Assembly (NCBI GenBank): GCA_001464455.1
Contig: LNEI01000019.1
Coordinates: forward strand, 62,001-126,000
Source: Acidobacteria bacterium Ga0077534
GTDB lineage: Bacteria > Acidobacteriota > Blastocatellia > Pyrinomonadales > Pyrinomonadaceae
DNA length: 64,000 bases
Reading direction: 5' to 3'
This document shows positions 1-9,434 of the stretch, in pieces (the stretch's first letter is position 1; each line of letters starts with the position of its first letter). Made by a program: the position numbers and the translations under genes. Under the pieces are notes generated by a model, which searched no databases, was not told the DNA's origin, and worked only from the letters and a program-made list of their open reading frames with translations.

Positions 1-942
1 TGACGACGCTATCACCTCAGGTTTCTGAAGCCCGTCGATAGTCGGCCCGTATGACGAACGGTACATACCGCGCTTTGCACGATTGATCGAATTATTATCA
101 TCCAAACCGCCGACCGCGATGCTCGAAGGTGCACTTGCCGGGGGAACAACCGGGTGATCCGGCAAATGGCCGGAATTTCCAACCGCACAAACAACCGTTA
201 TCCCGAGCTGCGAACACCGCTCGACCGCCTGCGACAGCGGGTCGTGCAGGTAGCTCAGCTCTTCGTCACCGCCGGCCGAGATATTTACCACACGGATGTT
301 AAACTTCTCGCGGTTTTCGATCACCCACTCGAGTCCCTCGAGAATGTTCTCGTCGGTGATCCGCCCCGTACGGGCAAGTTTGATAAGCACCACGTCGGCC
401 TCAGGAGCGATGCCGCGATAGAAACCGTTGGACAGCGACCCGTTTCCGGCGGCGACCACCGAGGTCATCATCCCGTGCCAACTCGCGACATCCGGCTGAA
501 AAAGCGACGACAGATCTCCGTCTTTATCGATCAGGCTGCGATAAGCGAGTATCCTGTTTCGCGGTGTGGTCAGATCGACGTGCGGGTAAAAACCCGAGTC
601 GAGAAACGCGATAGTCACGCCCTTTCCCGTAAACCGCTCATCCGCATCGAGCCGCAAAGGGGTCGAAAGCACATGCGAGCCGTCCTTCTGCATCGCGGCG
701 TCGGCGACAATATGGTCCTTTGCCCGCTCAAAAAGCCGAATGCACCGGGCACACACAGCCTGAAACTCAGCCGTATTCGGTGCGTTTGCACAGATCAGCT
801 TCGCAAGGTCCTCATCGACCGACAGCAGCGGAACGTATTCGTCCTGAGCCTCACGCGAACAAACAGGACAAACCTTCTCGCCCGCCGCAATATCGGCGAT
901 AGTACTCTCACGTGGAAAAGAAACAGATTCGTGCAGGGTCAT
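1..942 (-). CDS. Subtilase (S8) family serine peptidase, C-terminus cut by the window edge; N-terminal CxxC...CxxC zinc-ribbon-like segment
   Basis: Reverse-strand frame open from ATG at 942 to the window edge (missing from the ORF track because it is open-ended). Reads MTLHESVSFPRESTIADIAAGEKVCPVCSREAQ...VCARCIRLFERA...VTIAFLDSGFYPHVDL...WHGMMTSVVAAGNG...VNISAGG...VVCAVGNSG, matching the subtilase Asp and His regions. Confidence 0.88.
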   Translation of the reverse strand, partial: MTLHESVSFPRESTIADIAAGEKVCPVCSREAQDEYVPLLSVDEDLAKLICANAPNTAEFQAVCARCIRLFERAKDHIVADAAMQKDGSHVLSTPLRLDADERFTGKGVTIAFLDSGFYPHVDLTTPRNRILAYRSLIDKDGDLSSLFQPDVASWHGMMTSVVAAGNGSLSNGFYRGIAPEADVVLIKLARTGRITDENILEGLEWVIENREKFNIRVVNISAGGDEELSYLHDPLSQAVERCSQLGITVVCAVGNSGHLPDHPVVPPASAPSSIAVGGLDDNNSINRAKRGMYRSSYGPTIDGLQKPEVIASS

Positions 943-992
943 TTTAGGCGTTTAAGTTTTTCATAATGAACAGTTAAAATCAATCCCGTCCT

Positions 993-1769
993 ATGGCGAG
1001 AAAAAAGATCGGAATTGCACTTTCAGGCGGCGCTGCCCGCGGGTTTGCTCATGTCGGCGTGCTGAAGGTGCTGGTGGAGAACGACATACCCATCGATATG
1101 GTTGCCGGAACTTCGGCCGGTTCGATCATCGGTGGTGCAATTGCCTCCGGGATGAGCATAGACGAGATCGAGAAGATGGCTCGCAGCGTTGGCTGGACGG
1201 ATATCGGTCGGCCGTCGCTGTCGCCGTTGGGACTATTGTCCAACGAACCGCTCGGACGCTATTTGGCAAGGCACTTTCCTGTCACGCGATTTGAGGAAAT
1301 GCCGATCCCTTTCGCCGCGATCGCCTGTGATCTGCAAACAGGGGACGAGGTCGCACTGAAAGATAAAGGCGACGCGATCTTTGCCATTAAAGCAAGCTGC
1401 GCGGTGCCCGGCATCTTTACCCCTTCCACCGACGAAGATGATCGGATGCTGGTAGACGGCGGAGCAGTCAGGCCGCTGCCATGCAGCATTCTGACCAAGA
1501 TGGGAGCCGACGTAATTATCGCAGTAGATGTACTTGCGTGCGGGTCGACCTTCCGTTCGAAGCCGCGAACCGCCCTCGGCGTGAGCATCCAGGCCGCAAT
1601 GACGATCATCCGCACCGTATCCCGCAATCAGCACTACCGAGCCGACATCGTGATCAAACCCGAGATCGCCCACCTTCGGCCCGATGAGCTCAGCAAACGC
1701 GATGAGTTTATAAAACTTGGAGAGGATGCAGCTCTCGAGATGATCGAAAGTATCGGCTCATTGCTTTAG
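993..1769 (+). CDS. Patatin-like phospholipase family protein (RssA-like)
   Basis: IALSGGAARGFAHVGVL, GTSAGS (GxSxG) and DGG motifs. Confidence 0.92.
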   Translation: MARKKIGIALSGGAARGFAHVGVLKVLVENDIPIDMVAGTSAGSIIGGAIASGMSIDEIEKMARSVGWTDIGRPSLSPLGLLSNEPLGRYLARHFPVTRFEEMPIPFAAIACDLQTGDEVALKDKGDAIFAIKASCAVPGIFTPSTDEDDRMLVDGGAVRPLPCSILTKMGADVIIAVDVLACGSTFRSKPRTALGVSIQAAMTIIRTVSRNQHYRADIVIKPEIAHLRPDELSKRDEFIKLGEDAALEMIESIGSLL

Positions 1770-2061
1770 AATTTCACATCCATCGCCCTAACAAACGATA
1801 AATCAACGTTGTTTATTTGCAACAATCCTTGAAACCGTGCATCATAAAACTCGTTAATCCTGCTCTCGCGCATCAACGGTGATGCGCCCGATCTACACGG
1901 TTGATTAGCTGGCGTAAGGTAAGTTCGAGGGTTGGTTGGTTTTTTGGTTTGAAGTAGTTCTCTCGAGACTTTCGAAGGCCGGATCAGTTTCTTCTGAGTA
2001 ATAAGTCCGACAATTCGATGCTTCTGTGAAGGGCCCGTCATTTCGGGTCGATAATATTTTA

Positions 2062-2406
2062 ATGTCTATGAAACTGTATGTAGGTAATCTCTCGTTCCAG
2101 ACTTCGAGTCAGGATCTAGAAGAGCTTTTTGCCGGTATCGGCACTGTTGAGTCGGCTAGCGTCGTCGAAGATCGCGAAACCGGTCGTTCGCGTGGTTTTG
2201 GTTTTGTCGAAATGGCAAATCAGGCTGACGGCGAAAAGGCGATCGCTGATCTTGATGGTCAGGAATTTGCTGGCCGCAATCTCAAGGTCAACGAAGCAAA
2301 ACCGCGTGAAGACCGAGGCGGAAGCCGCGGCGGCGGTGGCGGTTATGGTGGTGGCGGTGGTTACGGTGGGGGTGGCGGCGGTGGCCGTCGTGAAAGCCGC
2401 TGGTAA
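2062..2406 (+). CDS. RRM-domain RNA-binding protein with glycine-rich C-terminus
   Basis: KLYVGNLSF (RNP2) and RGFGFVEM (RNP1), then GGGGGYGGGG tail. Internal start MSMKLYVG preferred over the 2026 start. Confidence 0.93.
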   Translation: MSMKLYVGNLSFQTSSQDLEELFAGIGTVESASVVEDRETGRSRGFGFVEMANQADGEKAIADLDGQEFAGRNLKVNEAKPREDRGGSRGGGGGYGGGGGYGGGGGGGRRESRW

Positions 2407-2426
2407 ATTGCCAAGTGGTCATAACA

Positions 2427-2466
2427 AAATGCCCGTGGAGTCTTCGACTTCACGGGCATTTTTTTG
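2427..2466 (+). terminator. Rho-independent terminator after the RRM gene
   Basis: ATGCCCGTGgAGTcttcgACTtCACGGGCAT followed by TTTTTT. Confidence 0.85.
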
Positions 2467-2561
2467 CTACCTAGTTTCGGGGATTCATAAAGCGGATATT
2501 ACAAGAAGAACGACTGTCGACCAACTGCTAACAGCCTGTTCTCAGTCTCCAATACGACTCG

Positions 2562-4334
2562 CTAGAACGTATAGGTATTCGCCGTGATCAGTGTCTCAGC
2601 AATTCTCTGTCTTGCGGCAACCGTATTTACTGGTGAATTGTTCTTCGTAAATCGCTTTAGAGCCACGAGCAGCGTACGCATTTCGTCTCCGTCGGTCATG
2701 GCGGCGATGGCGTTTTTGGCTTTGGCTTCGACGCGTTGGATGGCGTCGTTGCAGTAGACCTGGGCCATATCGGCGTAGCGGTCGGCGTTTGACGAGCCTT
2801 GCAGCTTTTGGGCACGCAGGACGGCGGTTTCCATGGCGTAGGCTTCGATGATGATGTCGGCGGCATACATCAGGAGTTCCTGCTGTTTGTCGAGCTCGAG
2901 CATGTATTTCTGAGCCGCAGTTCCGACGACCATCAAGGCTGCTTTCTTGGCGTTTTGTGCTAATTTCAGCTCCATCGCGAGCGGTGAATCATCTTCGTCG
3001 AACGACATCTGCGAATTCAGGATCTCGTCCATCAGGGCTTTGGCTGCCGGGATCAAACCGATCTCGCCTTTCATCGCACGTTTGAGGAGCATGCCCGGGA
3101 TGAGCAAACGGTTGATCTCGTTCGTTCCCTCGAAGATACGGTTGATGCGGGCATCGCGGTAGGCACGCTCGGCAGGGTAATCGGCCGTGTAACCGGCTCC
3201 GCCGTAGATCTGGACCATTTCGTCGACGACGTAATCGAGTACTTCGGAACAGAAAACCTTATTGATCGAGCTTTCAACCGCGTATTCCTCGATCGATTTG
3301 AGCTTGGTCTCATTGTCTGCATTGGTGCCGATCAGCGAATCGATCATGCCGACTGTGCGATAGGTCATCGATTCGCCAACCCATGTGCGGGTGGCCATTT
3401 CGGCGAGTTTGAACCGCATCGCTCCGAACGTCGAGATCGGCGTGTTGAACTGCTGCCGCTCATTCGCATAGCGGACCGAATCGTGGATCGCGAGCTTGCA
3501 GCCGCCGATCACCGAAGCTCCGAGTTTGAAGCGGCCGACGTTGAGAATGTTGAACGCGATCTTTGCACCATCGCCAACTTCGCCGATGATGTTGCCAACC
3601 GGAATTCGAGCATCGGACAGAATGATCGGTGTCGTGGACGAAGATTTAATGCCCATCTTGTGCTCTTCGGAGCCCGGGCGGCAGTTTTCACTGCGTTCGA
3701 CCACGAAGGCGGAGAACTTTTTCTTCTCGCCGTCAACCTTGGCAAAGATGATGTAAACGTCGGCAAAACTGCCGTTCGTGATCCACATTTTTTCGCCGTT
3801 GAGGATCCATTCGGTGCCGTCTTCGCTCAGGCGTGCCGAGCATTTTGCACCGAGAGCGTCCGAACCAGAACCGGCTTCGGAGAGGCAATAGGCAGTGACT
3901 TTTTCGCCGGAAATGATCGGCGGTATCCATTTATGCTTCAGTTCCTCGGAACCAAAATAGAGTATCGGAAGCAACCCGATCGACGTCTGAGCACCAAAGC
4001 TCACGCCGAATCCCGAGCCGCGGCCCATCATCTCAGCCACGACCACGCCGGTCGTCTGGTCGAGCTCAAGCCCGCCGTATTCCTCAGGAATGGTCGCACC
4101 GAGCAGGCCAAGTTCGCCAGCTTTCGAGATCAACTCACGGGAGATCTCCCAGGCATGCTTCTCCATCGCGTCGATCTGCGGCAGCACCTCGTTGTCGATG
4201 AATTCCCGCGTAGTATCGCCGATCATCCGCTGCTCGTCCGACATATCCTCAGGCGTAAAAACCTCAGCCGGGACACGCTGCTCGATCAGGAACGAACCGC
4301 CTTTGATATATTCTTTCTGCATTTGTGCTTCCAT
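2562..4334 (-). CDS. fadE: Acyl-CoA dehydrogenase (FadE-like)
   Basis: Full-length ACAD motifs (AYCLSEAGSGSDA, WITNGSFADVYIIFAK, QIYGGAGYTADYPAERAYRDARINRIFEGTNEINR). Start moved to ATG 4334 (AGGAG upstream); the 4391 start lies inside a palindromic operator. Confidence 0.93.
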   Translation of the reverse strand: MEAQMQKEYIKGGSFLIEQRVPAEVFTPEDMSDEQRMIGDTTREFIDNEVLPQIDAMEKHAWEISRELISKAGELGLLGATIPEEYGGLELDQTTGVVVAEMMGRGSGFGVSFGAQTSIGLLPILYFGSEELKHKWIPPIISGEKVTAYCLSEAGSGSDALGAKCSARLSEDGTEWILNGEKMWITNGSFADVYIIFAKVDGEKKKFSAFVVERSENCRPGSEEHKMGIKSSSTTPIILSDARIPVGNIIGEVGDGAKIAFNILNVGRFKLGASVIGGCKLAIHDSVRYANERQQFNTPISTFGAMRFKLAEMATRTWVGESMTYRTVGMIDSLIGTNADNETKLKSIEEYAVESSINKVFCSEVLDYVVDEMVQIYGGAGYTADYPAERAYRDARINRIFEGTNEINRLLIPGMLLKRAMKGEIGLIPAAKALMDEILNSQMSFDEDDSPLAMELKLAQNAKKAALMVVGTAAQKYMLELDKQQELLMYAADIIIEAYAMETAVLRAQKLQGSSNADRYADMAQVYCNDAIQRVEAKAKNAIAAMTDGDEMRTLLVALKRFTKNNSPVNTVAARQRIAETLITANTYTF

Positions 4335-4374
4335 GGTGTTCAATTGCTCCTCTGAATTTCGCTCTCGATATTGT

Positions 4375-4396
4375 ACTGAATGAATACTCATTCAGT
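4375..4396. promoter_or_regulatory. FadR/TetR-type palindromic operator upstream of fadE
   Basis: ACTGAATGA-ATAC-TCATTCAGT, 9-bp perfect arms. Closely related copy upstream of fadN (14767..14788). Confidence 0.8.
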
Positions 4397-4443
4397 CAAT
4401 GTTTTCTGGTCATCCTGAGTTGAAATCGTCTATAACTGTTGAC

Positions 4444-4743
4444 TCAAGCTGCTATCTTTTCAATACGCTGATAGGCTGACCGATTTTTCAAACGCGAATC
4501 ATACAGATCAACGGCCTGCTGAAGACGGAGCCATATCTCTGGAGACATGCCAAGAGCCAAACCGATCCGCTGAGCAAGATCAACACTAAGACGTGACCGT
4601 TCCTTTAGTAATTCTCCAATGGTACTACTTGAAACGCCCAAAACTCTCGCGAACTCGGCCTGTGACAATCCAATCTCCGGTAGTGTGTCTTCGCGAAGAA
4701 TAGCTCCGGGGTGAGTAGGCCTTCGGTTTACTTCAATCTTCAT
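4444..4743 (-). CDS. higA: HigA-family XRE addiction-module antitoxin
   Basis: RPTHPGAILREDTLPEIGLSQAEFARVLGVSSSTIGELLKERSRLSVDLAQRIGLALGMSPEIWLRLQ is a canonical HigA/VapI HTH. Confidence 0.9.
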   Translation of the reverse strand: MKIEVNRRPTHPGAILREDTLPEIGLSQAEFARVLGVSSSTIGELLKERSRLSVDLAQRIGLALGMSPEIWLRLQQAVDLYDSRLKNRSAYQRIEKIAA

Positions 4744-4766
4744 AAAACCCCGACATTTTGTACTTA

Positions 4767-4988
4767 CTACGCAGCGATTGCTTCTGGTTCATACTGCAAA
4801 ACCATCAACTTCGACGGTTCGACAGCTAACATTTCATACGTGCGTCCATTGAGGTCGGCGAAATCGACCTCGAAGGCCTCACCGTCGTTAAATACTTCGA
4901 CAACAGTGCCAACTTGTCCGCGGTACAGTTTATGTTCCGGTATGTCTTCGGTTAAGGCGACGGCGTCAAGAAGTTCAATTTTTTTCAT
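4767..4988 (-). CDS. DUF4926 domain-containing protein
   Basis: MKKIELLDAVALTEDIPEHKLYRGQVGTVVEVFNDGEAFEVDFADLNGRTY resembles the DUF4926 pattern. Confidence 0.8.
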   Translation of the reverse strand: MKKIELLDAVALTEDIPEHKLYRGQVGTVVEVFNDGEAFEVDFADLNGRTYEMLAVEPSKLMVLQYEPEAIAA

Positions 4989-4992
4989 ATCG

Positions 4993-5325
4993 TCACCTCG
5001 GATATGCGGTTGTTAGCCGGGGAGTTTTTGTCCCGTGCGAAATTATCCATCCGCTTCTGATTATCGCAGTTTTACCGTTCCATTCAAGAGAAAAATCAAC
5101 TGTATAGCGTTGGCCAAATCTGTCAAATCTTCCCGCGACAGCATCATTTTCAGCAACTGCAAGGAGCAGTTTACGGCTAATCTCCTCCGCATCTTCCGCA
5201 GTTATTCCGAGTGCCGACTTCCACAAAATTGCTTTGTGTTTTCCATTCGGGTGTGATGGATCGAGAACGTAATCACGAAGCTTACGCATATCGATCTCCG
5301 CCAAGTCAGCATTCGGAACACGCAT
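4993..5325 (-). CDS. DUF6883-like protein (toxin-like small protein)
   Basis: LRDYVLDPSHPNGKHKAILWKSALGIT...DRFGQRYTVDFSLEWNGKTAIIRSGWII resembles DUF6883. Starts 6 nt after the fadA stop. Confidence 0.7.
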   Translation of the reverse strand: MRVPNADLAEIDMRKLRDYVLDPSHPNGKHKAILWKSALGITAEDAEEISRKLLLAVAENDAVAGRFDRFGQRYTVDFSLEWNGKTAIIRSGWIISHGTKTPRLTTAYPR

Positions 5326-5331
5326 CGCTCA

Positions 5332-6510
5332 TTAATCCAAGCGCTCAAAGATTCCAGCCGCGCCCATGCCGCCGCCGACGCACATTGTGACCATGCCATA
5401 GCGGCCTCCGGTGCGTTTTAGTTCTTGCAGGACGGTCGCGGTCAGTTTTGCTCCTGTGCAGCCGAGCGGGTGGCCGAGGGCGACTGCACCGCCGTTGACG
5501 TTGACCTTAGCGGGGTTCATTTCGAGCACTTTCATTACTGAAAGGCCTTGTGCAGCGAAGGCCTCATTCAGCTCGATCACGTCGATCTGATCAAGCGTCA
5601 ACCCGGCCATTTTGAGGGCCTTCGGGATCGCGTAGACCGGGCCGATGCCCATTTCTTCGGGCAGGCAGCCCGCGGTGGCGAACGAGATAAATCTCGCAAG
5701 CGGCTTGAGGCCGAGTTCGGCGGCTTTGTCGGCGGACATCACAACTGCGGCAGCGGCTCCGTCGGACATCTGCGAAGAGTTTCCGGCGGTTACAGTTCCG
5801 TTGACGTGAAATACAGCTCGTAGCTTCGCCAGACCTTCGACCGAGGTATCGGCACGCGGGCCTTCGTCCTGGGCGAAGACAACTTCCTTGCGGCGAACGC
5901 GGCCTTTTTCGTCCAGTTCATCAACGAAGATGGTCATCGGCACGATCTCGTCCGCGAATCTGCCTTCGGCAATCGCGGCGAGGGCTTTGCGGTGCGAATT
6001 GTATGAAAATTCGTCAGCCTGTTCGCGGGTGATCTCGTATTTGCGTGCGAGATTCTCAGCGGTGAGGCCCATGTTGAGGTAGTAATCCGGGTATGTGTCA
6101 ACGATCGCCGGATTGGGCCGCACAACGTTGCCGCCCATAGGGATCATCGACATCGTCTCGAGCCCGCCCGCTACGATCGCATCAGCCCCGCCCGTCATAA
6201 TGCGTTCGGCAGCGAGAGCGATGGTCTGCAAACCCGAAGAGCAATAACGATTGACCGTCATCGCCGAAATCTCGACCGGCAAACCCGCCGCGATCGCCGA
6301 TGTGCGAGCCACGTTCATCCCCTGCTCCGCCTCAGGAAAAGCGCAGCCCATGATCACGTCATCTATCAATGAAGGGTCAACACCCGAACGCCTGACCGCT
6401 TCCTTGATAGCCGCTGCCCCGAGATCATCAGGACGAGTATTTCTCAGCGTTCCTTTCGGAGCCTTTCCAACAGCCGTACGTACGGCTGATACGATTACTG
6501 CTTCTTTCAT
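5332..6510 (-). CDS. fadA: Acetyl-CoA C-acyltransferase (thiolase, FadA)
   Basis: Thiolase motifs [51 protein letters not shown]. Confidence 0.95.
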   Translation of the reverse strand: MKEAVIVSAVRTAVGKAPKGTLRNTRPDDLGAAAIKEAVRRSGVDPSLIDDVIMGCAFPEAEQGMNVARTSAIAAGLPVEISAMTVNRYCSSGLQTIALAAERIMTGGADAIVAGGLETMSMIPMGGNVVRPNPAIVDTYPDYYLNMGLTAENLARKYEITREQADEFSYNSHRKALAAIAEGRFADEIVPMTIFVDELDEKGRVRRKEVVFAQDEGPRADTSVEGLAKLRAVFHVNGTVTAGNSSQMSDGAAAAVVMSADKAAELGLKPLARFISFATAGCLPEEMGIGPVYAIPKALKMAGLTLDQIDVIELNEAFAAQGLSVMKVLEMNPAKVNVNGGAVALGHPLGCTGAKLTATVLQELKRTGGRYGMVTMCVGGGMGAAGIFERLD

Positions 6511-6797
6511 ATGCTTTCCTCACCGATAAATTCGCCCGTAGGGGCAATAATAAAATCGCTCGATACTGGGGCAAAACTAGTCCATAAACTAAAACTGATC
6601 ATTGCCGCTACCCGAATATTCTTGTTTTCCGAATCATCGAAAAAATAATCGAATTCGACTTGGTATGGTTCTCCGCTCTCGCTTGTCCTCTCATACCCTT
6701 CGGCATGGCCTATTTTCGACAGAATCTCTTCATATGGTAATGCCCTAAACAACTCCAATTCCTTCTCAGCGAGTCGAAATGCTTCATCTTTATCCAT
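6507..6797 (-). CDS. Hypothetical protein (96 aa), stop overlaps fadA start (ATGA)
   Basis: Intact ORF coupled to fadA by a 4-nt overlap. Confidence 0.7.
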   Translation of the reverse strand: MDKDEAFRLAEKELELFRALPYEEILSKIGHAEGYERTSESGEPYQVEFDYFFDDSENKNIRVAAMISFSLWTSFAPVSSDFIIAPTGEFIGEESI

Positions 6798-6824
6798 GCC
6801 TAATTTGCCGCCGATTGATAACCT

Positions 6825-7436
6825 TTAGTCCTCAATAAAATACTTTCCCGGCTCGTCTGTTCTGCCGTCCGCCAAATTGCACAGCCGTCTAAAGTTCGCC
6901 ATCGTTGCGAGCCACGCATCTTCGCCGGCAACGCCGACGATGTTTGCTTTGACCTTGGGGCGATCTACCAAGCCTTTTTCTTTCAACAAAAAAACTGCAT
7001 CGTCATAGTCTTTCTGCCGTCCTGCAAACATTTTGAGTATCAAAAGCCATTCCGGAGAAATCAACTGAAATCCGTTCGGAAAGCTGACGGCCTCGGCCAA
7101 AGCCTTTTGATAGTATCTCGCGTACCCGTCGTTGCGGACTATCCAGTCAACCGCAACCTTGTACTTCCCGACCTCGACCGTATAGTTGCTGCCGCCGAAC
7201 GTTAACGGTGCATCTTCTTTTAGCGAAACGTTTCCTGAAGCGATGATATCAACGTCCTTCGTCAATCTAGGACTGCCGTAAAGGTACATAGCGATGCCGC
7301 CGGCAATAGCCCATTCGACCTTTTCGGTCTCGGCCAGATCGCCGATCTGACGAGCTGCGGCGAGTCCAGTGTCGGTCGAGATCGTCGGACTATCTACGTT
7401 CCGTTGAACCCTTTCGATTATCTCCTGATCGCTCAT
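6825..7436 (-). CDS. Nucleotidyltransferase-like protein (AbiEii-like fold)
   Basis: VEWAIAGGIAMYLYGSPRLTKDVDIIAS resembles the GG...DxD nucleotidyltransferase core. Confidence 0.65.
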   Translation of the reverse strand: MSDQEIIERVQRNVDSPTISTDTGLAAARQIGDLAETEKVEWAIAGGIAMYLYGSPRLTKDVDIIASGNVSLKEDAPLTFGGSNYTVEVGKYKVAVDWIVRNDGYARYYQKALAEAVSFPNGFQLISPEWLLILKMFAGRQKDYDDAVFLLKEKGLVDRPKVKANIVGVAGEDAWLATMANFRRLCNLADGRTDEPGKYFIED

Positions 7437-7951
7437 ACTGCCTCAGCCTTTCGCTTGATTGTCTTCAGCATCTCCATCCTTATCAACCCGCTAAATGGCT
7501 GAACGAATGTCCAGTAAAATCCGAAGCTCCTGCGGCTGCCTTCGTCGAGGCATTTGATCCGCGTTTCGGTTGTTAGCCGGGTGTTTTCACCGTCTTGATC
7601 CAGCGAAAAATTCCACACCGCCTTCGCATAGCCGCTTTTGTCGAACGCCTTGAAGTTATCGGTGTTCACATCCTGCAGATCGCCCCACGGCGTCCAGAAT
7701 TTTCCGGCGAGGCCGATCAGCAATTCGCTTGCGGGTCGCTCGCCGAGGATGCGGAATTTGGAATAGCTCAAATTCCGCAGCGTCAGAGCATCCGCTGACA
7801 TTCCGCGAAGTGTTAGCAGCATTCGCACGACCCATGATTCGCCAAAATTAGCATTTTGGGCCGCTTCGTATACGGTCGAGGCATCAGCTTGGATCGATAT
7901 CGAGTGCGTTTCCTCAAAATCGAACTCTGGTAAAAAATCGTCGATCAGCAT
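7433..7951 (-). CDS. SRPBCC-like hypothetical protein
   Basis: Intact ORF overlapping its neighbours; N-terminal 'IDDFLPEFDFEETHSISIQADASTVYEAAQNA' pattern. Confidence 0.65.
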   Translation of the reverse strand: MLIDDFLPEFDFEETHSISIQADASTVYEAAQNANFGESWVVRMLLTLRGMSADALTLRNLSYSKFRILGERPASELLIGLAGKFWTPWGDLQDVNTDNFKAFDKSGYAKAVWNFSLDQDGENTRLTTETRIKCLDEGSRRSFGFYWTFVQPFSGLIRMEMLKTIKRKAEAV

Positions 7952-8238
7952 TTCAGGCCCTCGATTTTCTTCAACAGACGTTTAACGTCCATCATCCTTG
8001 CCGTTCCCTCACCACCGCTTGTTGACCATGAGGCGTAGTCTGCCCAGTAGCTGTGCGATTGCCAGTACCGCTTCTCCGCCTCAGCTCCGGATCGAAGACT
8101 GTTACCCCAATCCTCGTAAAATCCGGCTCGAGTTACAGTCTCGCCGCCGTAGCCATCGCGTTCCTCAGTGTCGGCCAGCATCACCGGCTCAGCCTCTTCA
8201 AACCTTCCCTGCAATACCAAGTCACGCCAATATGTCAT
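7945..8238 (-). CDS. Hypothetical protein (97 aa)
   Basis: Intact ORF overlapping the next gene in the run. Confidence 0.6.
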   Translation of the reverse strand: MTYWRDLVLQGRFEEAEPVMLADTEERDGYGGETVTRAGFYEDWGNSLRSGAEAEKRYWQSHSYWADYASWSTSGGEGTARMMDVKRLLKKIEGLKC

Positions 8239-8239
8239 C

Positions 8240-8719
8240 TCAATTTTCGATACCGACCGAGACTTCCTCGAGTTTCAGCACAGTCTTCAAGACTTCCGGA
8301 TCGATCTCAACCAAAAATCCGCGTTTCCCGCCGTTGATATAGATCTTATCTAGCTCAAAAACACTCGCCTCCACATACACCGGCATCGCCGTTCGCGTGC
8401 CGAATGGCGACGTGCCGCCGACCAGATAGCCTGTATGTTTAGATGCACGTTCGGGCCTTGCGGGTTCCACGCTCTTGACGCCGATATGGCGGGCAAGATT
8501 TTTAGTCGAAACCAGCCTGTCGCCATGCATCAGTACGATCAGGGGCTTTTTCTCATTCGTTTCAAATATCAAGGTCTTAACGACCGCGTGCTCATCCACA
8601 CCCAACTGCCGGGCCGATTCGCCCGTGCCGCCTTTCTCAATGTAATCGTAAAGCCGAGGCACGAACTCGACCTTTTTCTCTCTCAAAAACCTGACCGCCT
8701 GCGTGATCGGAAAATCCAT
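8240..8719 (-). CDS. ybaK: YbaK/EbsC-family aminoacyl-tRNA deacylase
   Basis: VDEHAVVKTLIFE, HGDRLVSTKNLARHIGVKSVEPA, GYLVGGTSPFGTRTAMPVYVE. Confidence 0.9.
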   Translation of the reverse strand: MDFPITQAVRFLREKKVEFVPRLYDYIEKGGTGESARQLGVDEHAVVKTLIFETNEKKPLIVLMHGDRLVSTKNLARHIGVKSVEPARPERASKHTGYLVGGTSPFGTRTAMPVYVEASVFELDKIYINGGKRGFLVEIDPEVLKTVLKLEEVSVGIEN

Positions 8720-8730
8720 AAGAATTTTAA

Positions 8731-8813
8731 CCGCGAAAAACGCGAAATGAACGAAAATAAGAGCTTTCTATCCGGCCTTTCGCGCACTTTCGCGTGTTTC
8801 GCGTGTTTCGCGG
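8731..8813. repeat. Intergenic inverted repeat of 'CGCGAAA' units
   Basis: CCGCGAAAAACGCGAAATGAACGAAAA ... TTTCGCGCACTTTCGCGTGTTTCGCGTGTTTCGCGG; right arm lies in the 3' end of tag. Confidence 0.75.
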
Positions 8814-9367
8814 GCAATATCTTCGTATCTAAAACACGTCACCAAATGATCATTCACCATCCCGGTCGCCTGCATAAATGCGTACATGATCGTCGAGCCG
8901 ACGAACTTGAAACCGCGTTTTTTCAGGTCTTTTGACATCGCATCCGATATTTCCGTTTTTGCCGGAACGTCGCCGTGCAGCATACGCTTGCCGTCAATCG
9001 GTTTGCCGTCAACGAACGACCAGATGTACTTATCAAATGAGCCGAACTCTTTCTGCACCGCGAGAAAGGCTTTTGCGTTTTGTACCGATGCCGCTACCTT
9101 CAGACGATTGCGAACGATCCCCGGATTCTCAAGCAGCTTCGCACACTTGGCATCGGTATATTTCGCCACCTTAGCCGGGTCGAAATTGTCGTAAGCCTTT
9201 CGATAATTCTCGCGCTTTACGAGTATCGTATCCCAGCTCAATCCGGCCTGCGCCCCTTCCAAGATCAGAAACTCGAACAGCCGATTGTCGTCATGCACCG
9301 GCACGCCCCACTCTTCATCGTGGTACGGAATGTTTACCTCTTTTTGCGACCAGTCGCAGCGTTTCAT
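8768..9367 (-). CDS. tag: DNA-3-methyladenine glycosylase I
   Basis: KRCDWSQKEVNIPYHDEEWGVPVHDD, LILEGAQAGLSWDTILVKRE, GSTIMYAFMQATGMVNDHLVTCFRY. Confidence 0.95.
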   Translation of the reverse strand: MKRCDWSQKEVNIPYHDEEWGVPVHDDNRLFEFLILEGAQAGLSWDTILVKRENYRKAYDNFDPAKVAKYTDAKCAKLLENPGIVRNRLKVAASVQNAKAFLAVQKEFGSFDKYIWSFVDGKPIDGKRMLHGDVPAKTEISDAMSKDLKKRGFKFVGSTIMYAFMQATGMVNDHLVTCFRYEDIARETRETRESARKAG

Positions 9368-9434
9368 ATTGTCTTCAAGACTATTACCGGCGCCAATCTG
9401 TTTCTAACAGTTGCTAGTTGAAAGTTTAGAGTTG

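Noticed and set aside
154-966. 270-aa plus-strand ORF
   Set aside because: Antisense to the subtilase gene, whose minus-strand frame carries clear family motifs.
3483-4355. 290-aa plus-strand ORF
   Set aside because: Antisense to acyl-CoA dehydrogenase; a high-GC codon-bias shadow ORF.
4335-4391. Upstream start codon of fadE at 4391
   Set aside because: Lies inside the palindromic operator; ATG 4334 has a ribosome-binding site and the conserved N-terminus.
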